The notes below the pieces were generated by a model. That model saw nothing but the letters and a program-made list of their open reading frames with translations, was not told where the DNA came from and did not search any database. Below, in pieces: positions 48,283-56,090 of a stretch of DNA of 56,090 bases. Positions within the stretch are counted from its first letter, which is position 1; the number at the start of each line of letters is the position of its first letter. A program made the position numbers and the translations under genes. The stretch comes from Candidatus Acidiferrales bacterium (lineage in GTDB: Bacteria; Acidobacteriota; Terriglobia; Acidiferrales; UBA7541): positions 1 to 56,090 of the forward strand of contig JASHPG010000101.1 in assembly GCA_030038275.1 (NCBI GenBank). The letters are read 5' to 3'.

Positions 48283-49302
48283 CTAATCAATCGAAACCAG
48301 GCGTAGCAGCCTAAAGTCACTGAGCATTTTGCCAGTGCCGAGCACGACGGACGCGAGCGGATCGTCGGCGATGGAAACGGGGAGGCCGGTTTCCTCGCGA
48401 ATGCGTTTATCGAGATTCTTGATGAGCGCGCCGCCACCGGTGAGCACGATGCCGCGGTCGCTGATGTCAGCGGAGAGTTCGGGCGGAGTGCGCTCCAAGG
48501 CGACGCGAATAGCGTTGACGATGGTGGAGATATTTTCGGAGAGCGCCTCGCGAATTTCGCTATCGTCGATGGTGACGGTGCGCGGGACACCTTCGATCAG
48601 GTTGCGGCCCTTTACTTCGAGCGTGAGCGGCTTTTCGAGCGGATAGGCGGAGCCGATTTCCATTTTGATCTGCTCGGCGGTGCGTTCGCCGACGAGGAGG
48701 TTGTACTTGCGCTTGAGGTAGTGCATCACGGATTCGTCCATTTCATTGCCGGCGACGCGCACGGAACGCGAATAGACGATGCCGCTCATGGAAATGACGG
48801 CGATGTCCGTGGTGCCACCGCCGATATCGACGACCATGTTGCCGGAAGGCTCTTCGATGGGCAGGCCGGCGCCGATGGCAGCGGCCATGGCCTGTTCGAC
48901 GAGATAGACCTCGCTGGCGCGAGCGCGATAAGCGGAGTCCTGCACGGCGCGCTTTTCCACGGGCGTGATTTCGCTGGGCACGCCGATGACGATGCGCGGA
49001 TGAACGAGGACGCGGCGGTTGTGAGCTTTCTGGATGAAATAGGTGAGCATCTTTTCGGTGACCTTGAAGTCGGCGATGACGCCGTCTTTCATCGGTTTGA
49101 TGGCCACCACATTGCCGGGCGTGCGGCCGAGCATTTCCTTCGCTTCGCGGCCAACCGCGACGACTTCGCCGCTATTCTTGTTGATGGCGACGATGGAAGG
49201 CTCGTTGACGACGATGCCTTTGGTCTTGGCGAAAACGAGCGTGTTCGCGGTTCCCAAGTCGATGGCCAGGTCGGATGAAAACAGACTGAAAACCGACCTC
49301 AT
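48283..49302 (-). CDS. mreB: Rod shape-determining protein MreB (actin-like)
   Basis: MreB is the actin homologue that positions wall synthesis. ATG 49302 (MRSVFSLFSSDLAIDLGTAN) matches the usual N-terminus and amphipathic anchor; GTG 49323 is a possible alternative seven codons upstream. Phosphate-1 motif DLAIDLGTANTLVFAKTKGI, phosphate-2 NMVVDIGGGTTDIAVISMSG and the adenosine motif RGIVLTGGGALIKNLDKRI are complete. The 339-aa length is normal. It is the first gene of the block mreB-mreC-mreD, 134 bases before mreC. Confidence 0.97.
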   Translation of the reverse strand: MRSVFSLFSSDLAIDLGTANTLVFAKTKGIVVNEPSIVAINKNSGEVVAVGREAKEMLGRTPGNVVAIKPMKDGVIADFKVTEKMLTYFIQKAHNRRVLVHPRIVIGVPSEITPVEKRAVQDSAYRARASEVYLVEQAMAAAIGAGLPIEEPSGNMVVDIGGGTTDIAVISMSGIVYSRSVRVAGNEMDESVMHYLKRKYNLLVGERTAEQIKMEIGSAYPLEKPLTLEVKGRNLIEGVPRTVTIDDSEIREALSENISTIVNAIRVALERTPPELSADISDRGIVLTGGGALIKNLDKRIREETGLPVSIADDPLASVVLGTGKMLSDFRLLRLVSID

Positions 49303-49397
49303 GTTATAGCCGTTCTTATTCACTGAATGCGTCCCCCTCAGATCCCCCGAGCGCCGCTGGGACGGCGCACTATGCAGTTGGAAATTTGCAGACTTAC

Positions 49398-50681
49398 TTA
49401 CGGAATCACGACTTCGACGCGCTTAATGTTCGTTCCGCCCCGCCGGTTTTGCCCGGTAATCACGATCGTATGGCTGCCGCGCGTCATCGGCTGCGTAAAA
49501 AACCGGAAAGTTCCGTCGGACTGGATATCAGCGACCTGCTCGCCGTTGATAATGAGCGCCGCGCCGGGCTCGGTGCGGCCGGTCACTTCGACGACGTTGC
49601 CTTCGAGTTCCGGCGGAGCGACGTCGAGCAGCATCTGCTGCTCCTTCCCCTGCGCCGCGAGAATGAATTTGTAGGGATCGCTGGGATCGCTCACGTTGCC
49701 TTTGTCGTCGATTGCGCGTACACGCCAGAAATAGTTGCCAGGCTCGAGGCCGACGGCGTCCGCAGAGGTCGCGTCCGTTTTCTGGTCGATGAGCAAGTGA
49801 TTGAACATGTTGGTGGTGCCCAGCTGAAATTCGTAGGTTTTCGCGGTGGCCGCGGGCTTCCATTCGAAATGGACGGAAGCATGCTTGGGATCGGGCACAA
49901 TGATCGGCGCGAGGTCGAGAGGCTGCAGAAGTTCGGGCGGGGCCAGAACCTGCGTAGTGACGATTTCGCCGCTGCCCTTCGCGGGGAAGGTGGCGCGTTC
50001 GAACTGGCCGATATCGACGTGCTGATCGCCGCGATTGAGAACAGCGCTACCGGAATCGATGGTGATCTGCTGCTCGTTGTGCTGCGGATCGCTGACGACC
50101 GCCGCGCGGCTATTGGCGTTGACGGAAGCGACGGCATTCTCAAACGAGACTTGCGCCTTGGAACCTGGCACGTTCCAGCTTCCCGTCAGAAGATCGACCT
50201 GACCGGAAGTGATGTGCATGCCGACTTGCGTGGCGCTGTTTCGACTGACGATGTTTTCCTCGACGGTGACGAGCGTATCACCCTTGACGGTGTAGGTGGT
50301 GCCATCGGCGAACACGATGCGAGCCACACCCTCGGGGCCGGTTTGGATCAGGTCGCCCTTGTCGAGAGTGACCTGGTAATCGGCAGTAACCCACTGGACG
50401 GAATTGGCCTTCTTCACCTGTACTTTGCCGTCAAGGTTTACGAAACGGGCTTGTTTACCAAACGATTGCGTGGCCACGCCCGCTGGAGGCGTGCCCGCGT
50501 TGGCGATTGCGCGCATGACCCGGGAAGATACTTCGGGAAAGACCAAATAGACGAGCGAAACGGCGATCGCGACGATCACCACCACGTAGAGCACGACGGT
50601 GCGGTATTTCACCGTGTGCCAGTACACCTCGACGCGCGAGATGTTCGGCCGGTCGGCCGCGCTCATTTTTTGATTTGTCAT
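49398..50681 (-). CDS. Membrane-anchored FecR-domain protein with FN3-like repeats
   Basis: This 427-aa protein starts at ATG 50681 (MTNQKMSAAD). One helix (VVLYVVVIVAIAVSLVYLVF) anchors it with the bulk outside. The FecR-like part is ARFVNLDGKVQVKKANSVQW, KGDLIQTGPEGVARIVFADG, VSRNSATQVGMHITSGQVDL and ASVNANSRAAVVSDPQHNEQ. Then a fibronectin-type segment (VHFEWKPAATAKTYEFQLGT, GNYFWRVRAIDDKGNVSDPS) and a final bacterial-Ig-like domain (PPELEGNVVEVTGRTEPGAA) follow. It lies directly upstream of mreB on the same strand and could be an envelope factor. Function unknown. Confidence 0.82.
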   Translation of the reverse strand: MTNQKMSAADRPNISRVEVYWHTVKYRTVVLYVVVIVAIAVSLVYLVFPEVSSRVMRAIANAGTPPAGVATQSFGKQARFVNLDGKVQVKKANSVQWVTADYQVTLDKGDLIQTGPEGVARIVFADGTTYTVKGDTLVTVEENIVSRNSATQVGMHITSGQVDLLTGSWNVPGSKAQVSFENAVASVNANSRAAVVSDPQHNEQQITIDSGSAVLNRGDQHVDIGQFERATFPAKGSGEIVTTQVLAPPELLQPLDLAPIIVPDPKHASVHFEWKPAATAKTYEFQLGTTNMFNHLLIDQKTDATSADAVGLEPGNYFWRVRAIDDKGNVSDPSDPYKFILAAQGKEQQMLLDVAPPELEGNVVEVTGRTEPGAALIINGEQVADIQSDGTFRFFTQPMTRGSHTIVITGQNRRGGTNIKRVEVVIP

Positions 50682-51010
50682 TCGCGTTTCGCGCCGAAAA
50701 TTCAATCTAGCATAGGGGTATAGGCCTTTCAACACGACGAAGACACAGTTGCGAATCCGCTAACAGCTTTCAGGAACGAAATTCGCGGCGAAAATGGGCG
50801 GAAATTGCGCCCGAACGCGGCGATCGGACGCACCGATTGGCGGAAAATCGCATCGAAACGCGCGCCGCGCCATTTTGGAAGTTGACCGCGATGCGCGATT
50901 TAGCCGAGACTAGAGCTTCAACGGTTTCACTTCGTCCCGCATTGCCCGCCGCACATTCTCGACGCGGTCCGCGAAAGCGGGAAGAAAATTCGCAAATGGG
51001 GAAGAACGAC
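50682..51010. other. Divergent intergenic region
   Basis: About 330 bases between the FecR-type gene and the aminotransferase. It presumably carries both promoters. I see no gene and only a short GC-rich inverted repeat (GGGCG...CGCCC) near 50794-50811. Confidence 0.4.
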
Positions 51011-52225
51011 ATGAGTGAAGGGATCGGCGAGCTTTTGCCGCCGGAGCGATTGATGCTGACGCCGGGGCCATCCTGCGTGGACCCGCGAGTGTACCGCGCC
51101 ATGGCCGCGCCAATTGTGGGGCACATGGATCCGTGGTTCACGGCAATGATGGATGACGTGCAGGTGCTGATGAGACGCGTATTTCAGACGCGCAACCGTG
51201 TTACCTTTCCGATTTCGGCCTCGGGTTCGGGAGGAATCGAGGCAGCGGTGGCCAACGCGTTGGAATCGGGCGACGAATGCATCGTGTGCGTGAACGGAGC
51301 GTTTTCGGAGCGCATGGCAATCATAGCCGAGCGCATTCCGGCGAAAGTGATCCGCGTGGAAGCGCCTTACGGGCGTACCGTGGACCCGCAGGATGTGGTT
51401 CGAGCGGGCAAGGGCAAGAAGATCAAATTTGTGGGCCTTACGCACGGCGAAACTTCGTCGGGAATCGTGCAGCGCATTGAGGACTATCGGAAAGCGGCGG
51501 ATGAACTTGGCGCGCTGCTGATCGTCGATACGGTTGCGACTCTGGGCGGAGTGCCGCTGGATGTGGACGGACAGCGCATCGACATCTGCTTCAGCGGAGC
51601 GCAAAAAGCGATCAGCGCTCCTCCGGGAATGGCGCCGATCACAGTGAATGAGCGCGTGGAAAAATACATGGAGACGCGCAAGGAGCCGGTTCGCAGTTGG
51701 TATTTCGATCTACACCCGGCGATGACTTATTGGGGCAAGGACCGGCTGTACCACCACACTCCGCCGATCACGCTAATTTACGGAATGCGTGAAGCGCTGC
51801 GTCTGGTGCTGGAAGAGGGGCTGGAGGCGCGATGGGAACGGCACGCGCTATGCCAACAGGCTCTGATCGCGGGGCTCGAAGCGATGAACCTGGAAATGCT
51901 CGTCAAGAACGCCGCGGAACGGTTGATTACAGTTACGGCCGTGAATATTCCCAGCGGCTTGAACGAAAAGACTGCGCGGAAGCAGTTGCTCGATGAGTTC
52001 AACATCGAAATCGCGGGCGGGCTGGGGCCATTGGCCGGAAAGATTTGGCGCATCGGGCTGATGGGCTATTCGTGCCAGACGTGGAACGTGCTGCGGTTTC
52101 TCGCGTCGCTCGAAAAAGTGCTTTTGGATCAGGGGCTGCGGGTTCCGACGGGCGCGGGTGTAGGCGCGGCGATCCACGCGTTCCGCGAAGCGATGCAGCC
52201 GGCCGGAGCGGGCGCGAGGAAATAA
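51011..52225 (+). CDS. Class V aminotransferase, alanine/serine-glyoxylate type
   Basis: This PLP enzyme of 404 aa probably converts glyoxylate plus alanine or serine to glycine plus pyruvate or hydroxypyruvate. ATG 51011 follows GGGGAAG; ATG 50996 is possible. Family motifs are MLTPGPSCVDPRVYRAMAAP, GHMDPWFTAMMDDV, SASGSGGIEAAVANALESGD and GETSSGIVQRIEDY. The PLP-binding Lys lies in CFSGAQKAISAPPGMAPI, with Asp of the cofactor site in LLIVDTVATLGGVPLDVD. PSGLNEKTARKQLLDEFNIE and WRIGLMGYSCQTWNVLRFL mark the C-terminal domain. It is a solitary gene. Confidence 0.94.
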   Translation: MSEGIGELLPPERLMLTPGPSCVDPRVYRAMAAPIVGHMDPWFTAMMDDVQVLMRRVFQTRNRVTFPISASGSGGIEAAVANALESGDECIVCVNGAFSERMAIIAERIPAKVIRVEAPYGRTVDPQDVVRAGKGKKIKFVGLTHGETSSGIVQRIEDYRKAADELGALLIVDTVATLGGVPLDVDGQRIDICFSGAQKAISAPPGMAPITVNERVEKYMETRKEPVRSWYFDLHPAMTYWGKDRLYHHTPPITLIYGMREALRLVLEEGLEARWERHALCQQALIAGLEAMNLEMLVKNAAERLITVTAVNIPSGLNEKTARKQLLDEFNIEIAGGLGPLAGKIWRIGLMGYSCQTWNVLRFLASLEKVLLDQGLRVPTGAGVGAAIHAFREAMQPAGAGARK

Positions 52226-52238
52226 GCGCGGCTGGGCC

Positions 52239-52265
52239 GAAGGACATAGCATGCTGTGCCCTTAC
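52239..52265. repeat. Palindromic repeat, divergent copy near the aminotransferase stop
   Basis: GAAGGACATAGCATGCTGTG then CCCTTAC is a degenerate copy of the GCATGC-centred palindrome family seen around 36155-37492. Confidence 0.5.
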
Positions 52266-52314
52266 AATGGAAACTCGGCGACGCGGGAGTGCGTTATCCT
52301 GAACGGGAGGCTCC

Positions 52315-52698
52315 GTGGCTAAGGCAGTTGCATACCCCACAATTCCGAATGCCGGGGCGATGAGCGAATTCGTCCCACCCTTCGACATTCCGTCGAAGGT
52401 GACGGACTTCGTCTATCACTGCCGTTTTTCGCATTGCTGGAACGCCATCGCAACGCGGCACAGCGACACGATGGATTGCAAATTCTTCGTGGACGGTAAA
52501 GGCACGATCGTCGGCCTGGCACACCGCGGTTTCGTGGCGTTCCGCGATAAAACGGGACGGAATTTGACGGATCGGGAAGCGAGCTATATCGCCGCGGAGT
52601 ATCTTCGCGGACGGCTGGAGCAGGAAGACGAGCACTCGCTGTACGACGTCTCCGCGGCAGACGTAACGCGAATCATCGAACGGCTTGGCGTTCATTAA
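52315..52698 (+). CDS. Hypothetical protein (127 aa)
   Basis: The GTG at 52315 follows GGGAGG with short spacing, a good ribosome site. The product is soluble, with an aromatic/His/Cys-rich centre (DFVYHCRFSHCWNAIATRHS) and a strand KFFVDGKGTIVGLAHRGFVA. A C-terminal helix-rich part contains DREASYIAAEYLRGRLEQED. It has no signal peptide or membrane span. The C-x4-C and H pattern might bind metal. I do not recognise a family. Confidence 0.7.
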   Translation: MAKAVAYPTIPNAGAMSEFVPPFDIPSKVTDFVYHCRFSHCWNAIATRHSDTMDCKFFVDGKGTIVGLAHRGFVAFRDKTGRNLTDREASYIAAEYLRGRLEQEDEHSLYDVSAADVTRIIERLGVH

Positions 52699-52734
52699 AA
52701 CCGCCGCGCCACACTTTCAGGGCACAACGGTCAG

Positions 52735-53082
52735 CTACGCGGCGTGGCCTTGCCTGACCAACCGCTGAACCGTCCCGACAATCTGGCCAATCCGCACCAG
52801 CCGGTAAATCATGGCTGCAGCCGGCGGCAATGAGAGCGTCTCCGCGCGCGAGGCAATCAGCACGGTGGGAACGCGCGCGACGAGGTTCAGAATAGCAGGG
52901 TTATCCGCCAGGCCGGCTGTAGCTTCGAGAACAACAAGGGCGGGCAATTTGCCGCTCGCCAGTGCGCGTCCTGCGTCTTCCGCCGATTCCATTCCCAACG
53001 CCTGAATGCCGACTTCGAGGAGTTCCGCGCGCACGGAGGTACGAAGAGTCCAATCGGCGGCGATCACAAAGCCGACCGGCAT
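52735..53082 (-). CDS. Degenerate receiver-like protein (115 aa)
   Basis: The length and strand pattern fit a stand-alone CheY-like receiver: GFVIAADWTLRTSVRAELLE, ALGMESAEDAGRALASGKLP, ALVVLEATAGLADNPAIL and PTVLIASRAETLSL. The usual Asp pair is AD, the phosphoacceptor is replaced by Glu (VVLEATAG), and the conserved Lys is missing. It would therefore be locked or non-phosphorylated. It is convergent with the hypothetical gene at 52315. The fold is inferred; function unknown. Confidence 0.6.
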   Translation of the reverse strand: MPVGFVIAADWTLRTSVRAELLEVGIQALGMESAEDAGRALASGKLPALVVLEATAGLADNPAILNLVARVPTVLIASRAETLSLPPAAAMIYRLVRIGQIVGTVQRLVRQGHAA

Positions 53083-53244
53083 CCCGGAGAGAAACTATAG
53101 CATCCGTGCGAAAAACGGAGACGCCGGGGAATACCCGGCGAGAACTCATAGGGTGATTGAGGGAGCAAGGCCGCTATCCGTCTGATACAATTTTCTTAGA
53201 GCTGTGTTTTCGAGGACAGACTGCGGCCGGGCGCGCAGCCGATC

Positions 53245-54480
53245 ATGGAGCATAGCAAGGCTATCCGAAATATTTTGCTGGGGGTTGCCGCGCTGGTCGC
53301 GGCAATCATCGTCGCGGCCGTCATCCTGGGCAGCCGCGGACCGCTGGTGCCCGTGGTGAGAGTAACGCGCGAGAATTTGAGTTCCAGCATCACCAGCAAC
53401 GGAAAAGTGGAACCGATTTCACCGTACACGGCGCGAGCCGGTTTCCCGACATTCGTCGAGAAGGTTCTGGCCAAGGAAGGCCAGACCGTGCATCGCGGCG
53501 AATTGATTCTGAGTCTCGAAGCCTCCGACATGCGAGCCCAACTGGCGCAGGCGCGGGCGAATCTGCTGACGGCGCAGAACGATTTGCAGAACGCAAAAGC
53601 CGGCGGGCCGCCGGAACAGGTGGCGCAGCTCAAGGCAGACATGCAGTCGGCGCGCATGCAGGTGCGAAATTTGGCGAACTCCGTAAAACAACTGAAGGAT
53701 TTGGTTGCGAAACACGCAGCCACGGAACAGGAACTGATCCAGACGCAGGAGAGTCTAACGAAGGAACAGGGGACGCTTCAGACGCTGGAAGCGAAGAAAA
53801 AAGATTTGAAGGAACGGGAGTCGCAATCAATCGAGGGTGCGCAATTGCGGGTTAGCCAGGCGCAAAACGTGGTTCAGTCGCTTGAGGCGAAGGTCGCTTC
53901 GGCAACGGTGGTTTCGCCGGTTGACGGCACTCTGTACTCGCTGCCGGTAAAAATCGGAGACTTCGTGCAGACGGGGCAAGTGCTGGCCGAAATGGCCGAT
54001 TTACGAAAGGTACGGGTGCGCGCGTTTGTGGACGAGCCAGATTTGGGTTCGCTCGCGGCCGGGCAGGAGGTGGACGTGACCTGGGACGGCAAGCCGGGCA
54101 AGGTGTGGAGGGGCAAGACGGAGCAGCTTCCGGAACAAGTGGTTGCGCGTGGAATGCGAAGCGTAGGAGATGTGCTGTGCTCCATCGACAACAGCGGCCA
54201 GGATCTGCTGCCCAATACGAACGTGGACGTGCAAATATTGGTTCACGCGCAGCACGACGTGCTGGCGGTGCCGCGCGCAGCGGTAAACGAACAGGGAGAT
54301 CAGCATTACGTTTTCGTGGTGCAAGGCGACCGCGTGGAGCGGCGAAACATCACAGTAGGTATCGCCAGTACGTCGATGTACCAGGTGGTATCGGGATTAT
54401 CGAGCGGCGATTTAGTAGCTGAGCCGGTGGAGCAGACGTTGCGTAACGGCGCGAAGATACGGCTTTTGGAGGCGCAGTGA
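53245..54480 (+). CDS. HlyD/MacA-type periplasmic adaptor protein
   Basis: This 411-aa adaptor bridges an inner-membrane transporter and an outer-membrane channel. An N-terminal helix (NILLGVAALVAAIIVAAVIL) anchors it. The barrel-sandwich motif is SSSITSNGKVEPISPYTARA with GFPTFVEKVLAKEGQTVHRG. A long coiled coil (about 95-215) with heptads such as ELIQTQESLTKEQGTLQTLE follows, then the second half-motif VSPVDGTLYSLPVKIGDFVQ and a beta-barrel and membrane-proximal domain. The stop overlaps the TPR gene start. The ABC permease gene downstream makes a MacAB-type exporter likely. Confidence 0.93.
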   Translation: MEHSKAIRNILLGVAALVAAIIVAAVILGSRGPLVPVVRVTRENLSSSITSNGKVEPISPYTARAGFPTFVEKVLAKEGQTVHRGELILSLEASDMRAQLAQARANLLTAQNDLQNAKAGGPPEQVAQLKADMQSARMQVRNLANSVKQLKDLVAKHAATEQELIQTQESLTKEQGTLQTLEAKKKDLKERESQSIEGAQLRVSQAQNVVQSLEAKVASATVVSPVDGTLYSLPVKIGDFVQTGQVLAEMADLRKVRVRAFVDEPDLGSLAAGQEVDVTWDGKPGKVWRGKTEQLPEQVVARGMRSVGDVLCSIDNSGQDLLPNTNVDVQILVHAQHDVLAVPRAAVNEQGDQHYVFVVQGDRVERRNITVGIASTSMYQVVSGLSSGDLVAEPVEQTLRNGAKIRLLEAQ

Positions 54481-55520
54481 GGCGGACGGGAAGCCGAGGC
54501 GCAATGTGGGCATTGGCGACGGCCGTGCTGGCCGCGGTATTGATCGCGCCAGCATCCAACGCGCGGCGGCGCGCCGCTATTCCCGCGAATGGGAACATCG
54601 ACGTCCGGGGGCTGATCGACGCGGCGCGGCAGCAATTCGATCACGGGCAATACGGCGCGGCGATGTCCACGCTGGAATCGGCGCAATCGCAAAACCCAGC
54701 GATCGCGGAAATTTATTTTTGGATGGGGCGCGCGCTTTTCGAAATTCACGATTTCGGCAGCGCCATCTTGCAGTTCCAAAAGGCCATCAGCCTAAACGGA
54801 AGCGTTTCGGCGTACCACGACTGGTTGGGCCGTGCGTTTGGGAGCAAGGCCGATAAGGAAAAGAGCTTCTTCGTTGCGCGCAACGCGAAGGGCCAGTTCG
54901 AGGCGGCAGTGAAGCTCGATCCCTCGAATGTGGCGGCGCGACGGGACCTGGCGGATTACTGCATGCAGGCGCCCTGGATCGTGGGCGGCAACAAAGAAGA
55001 AGCACTTGCACAGGTGAACGCCATCGCCGCGATCAATCCCGTGGAAGGGCACCTGGTCGGCGCGGAGTACGACGTGACCGTGCTGAAGGACCCGCAGAAG
55101 GCGCAAAGCGAATACCAGCAGGCGTTGGCGGCAAAGCCGGACGGCGTGGAACCGTACCTGGAAGCAGCGGCTTTTTTCGGGAGGCAGGGCGAACTGCCGC
55201 AGATGAAGGCGGCAATCGATGCCCTGGCGGACGGGCACGGGAACGATCCGCGCGTCTCGTTCTATCGGGCCATGTACAACGTGCTCACGAACGCGAATCT
55301 GGATAATGCGGAGGAAGAACTGAAGTCGTACCTCGCCAGCACTCCGGACCGTAGCGATTGGCCTTCTCATGCATCGGCGCGCGATTGGCTGGGCCGGCTG
55401 TATCAGCAGCAAGGGAAAAGCGTCGAGGCAGCGGAACAGTTTAGAGCCGCGCTGCAACTGGATCCGCAAAACCAGGACGCCAAGACGCGATTGCAGCAGC
55501 TTGAAAACACGGTGCGTTAG
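54477..55520 (+). CDS. Secreted TPR-repeat protein
   Basis: GTG 54477 overlaps the HlyD stop (GTGA). The 347-aa product has a signal-like N-terminus (GAMWALATAVLAAVLIAPAS) followed by TPR units: ARQQFDHGQYGAAMSTLESA, AEIYFWMGRALFEIHDFGSA, ILQFQKAISLNGSVSAYHDW, QFEAAVKLDPSNVAARRDLA and the final AAEQFRAALQLDPQNQDAKT. It probably acts as a periplasmic scaffold for the export system encoded around it. Its presence between adaptor and permease genes is unusual for MacAB but seen in acidobacteria. The exact role is unknown. Confidence 0.88.
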   Translation: MRRTGSRGAMWALATAVLAAVLIAPASNARRRAAIPANGNIDVRGLIDAARQQFDHGQYGAAMSTLESAQSQNPAIAEIYFWMGRALFEIHDFGSAILQFQKAISLNGSVSAYHDWLGRAFGSKADKEKSFFVARNAKGQFEAAVKLDPSNVAARRDLADYCMQAPWIVGGNKEEALAQVNAIAAINPVEGHLVGAEYDVTVLKDPQKAQSEYQQALAAKPDGVEPYLEAAAFFGRQGELPQMKAAIDALADGHGNDPRVSFYRAMYNVLTNANLDNAEEELKSYLASTPDRSDWPSHASARDWLGRLYQQQGKSVEAAEQFRAALQLDPQNQDAKTRLQQLENTVR

Positions 55521-55568
55521 CGGCGCGAATCGGACCGCGAGACCGGGTTCTCCGGCTTCGCACTTGGC

Positions 55569-56090
55569 ATGAAACAAGCTCAAAAATCAGCGGCATTCTG
55601 GAGCGAAACCTGGGGGCTCACGCTGCAAGCGCTGCGCGTGCACAAGGTGCGGGCGGCGCTGGCTATGCTGGGCGTAGTGATCGGCAGCAGTTGCATCGTG
55701 CTGGTTGTAACGGTGGCGCTGACCGGGCGGAAGTACGTGCTGAACCAGATCGAGGGCATCGGCGCGAACCTGATCTACGCCTATGCGATTGCGCCGAACG
55801 GTCCCGAATCCCTGCCGCGAGGCGATCTGATCACTCCGGGCGACCTGCAGGCAATCAAGGAAGGAATCTCGAACGATCTGCTGAATGCCGCGGGAGCTAA
55901 CTCGGTGCCGATGACTGCTTACGCGAATGGGCAGCAGCGGTCGGTGAATCTAGTGGGCGTCACGCCCGGCTTCCGCGAAATCCGGCACCTGCAGCTTCTT
56001 GCCGGTAGCTATTTCGTCCAGGACGACTTCACCTCGACGAACAAAATTTGTCTACTGACGAAACCGCTCGCAGGGCGGCTTTTCTCACAT
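55569..56090 (+). CDS. ABC transporter permease, FtsX/MacB type (3' end outside window)
   Basis: From ATG 55569 the frame is open to the window end (174 codons). The N-terminus is typical of the FtsX/MacB permease family: LTLQALRVHKVRAALAMLGV, then VIGSSCIVLVVTVALTGRKY as the first membrane helix, and the MacB-type periplasmic domain (QIEGIGANLIYAYAI, GDLITPGDLQAIKEGISNDL, VNLVGVTPGFREIRHLQLLA). No ATPase domain is fused at the N-terminus, so the ATPase must be separate. It is the third gene of the HlyD-TPR-permease operon. Confidence 0.92.
   Translation, partial: MKQAQKSAAFWSETWGLTLQALRVHKVRAALAMLGVVIGSSCIVLVVTVALTGRKYVLNQIEGIGANLIYAYAIAPNGPESLPRGDLITPGDLQAIKEGISNDLLNAAGANSVPMTAYANGQQRSVNLVGVTPGFREIRHLQLLAGSYFVQDDFTSTNKICLLTKPLAGRLFSH

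Overview
The window is about 61% GC by eye, densely coded on both strands, and reads as a chromosome segment of an acidobacterium (class Terriglobia/Acidobacteriia-like). This is an inference from protein families: a hopanoid-type HpnB glycosyltransferase, DUF6152 proteins, a lectin-LssY_C fusion, FecR-type secreted proteins, a Rne/Rng ribonuclease with a huge insert beside mreBCD-mrdA-rodA, and abundant small palindromic repeats between genes. I saw no rRNA, tRNA or CRISPR array.

Layout. 1-6136: a sigma-54 regulatory locus with two NtrC-type response regulators, a PAS histidine kinase with a receiver that is split by a one-base frameshift, and a second split gene carrying only a HisKA-like segment. 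The second regulator has a candidate sigma-54 promoter of its own. 6201-8030: a secreted PQQ alcohol dehydrogenase with a D-T-D metal-site motif that hints at lanthanide use. 8031-10571: a small accessory island with a DUF5131 (Gp37/Gp68) gene and its TcmP partner; the TcmP start is interrupted by TGA at a position expected to be Trp. 10572-13260: an ArsR/SRPBCC operon with a recognisable leaderless promoter and operator, a quinone oxidoreductase and DoxX. 13819-24084: envelope and hypothetical proteins, a cytosolic NMT1-like binding protein, ETF-quinone oxidoreductase, a FecR-like protein and a DUF374 acyltransferase. 24125-26853: folD-coaE-htrA. 27024-31255: a DUF6152 pair, then a translationally coupled pair of a Tat-type FAD oxidoreductase and a membrane polyferredoxin. 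31639-36128: HpnB, a sulfite-oxidase-like Mo enzyme, GNAT, a beta-propeller and MarR.

36129-37526 holds a PIN (DUF3368)/UPF0175 toxin-antitoxin module between two imperfect direct repeats about 119 bp long, nearly identical over the last 74 bp. The right repeat overlaps the 3' end of the neighbouring gene, so the module looks like a cassette.

38349-50681 is the cell-shape block, all on the minus strand: mreB, mreC, mreD, mrdA (PBP2), rodA and rng, with a FecR/FN3-like gene upstream. It is broken twice. About 375 bp of palindromic repeats lies between mreC and mreD and duplicates the first codons of mreD. mscL, an antitoxin-like gene, repeats and a TnpB-like remnant lie between mreD and mrdA. 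51011-56090: a class V aminotransferase, small hypotheticals, and the start of a HlyD-TPR-FtsX-permease export operon that runs off the window.

Strongest leads: the TcmP/DUF5131 pair with its in-frame TGA; the repeat-flanked toxin-antitoxin cassette; the repeat insertion at the mreC-mreD junction, which keeps stop-start spacing intact; the FAD oxidoreductase/polyferredoxin pair; and the two frameshifts in the kinase locus.
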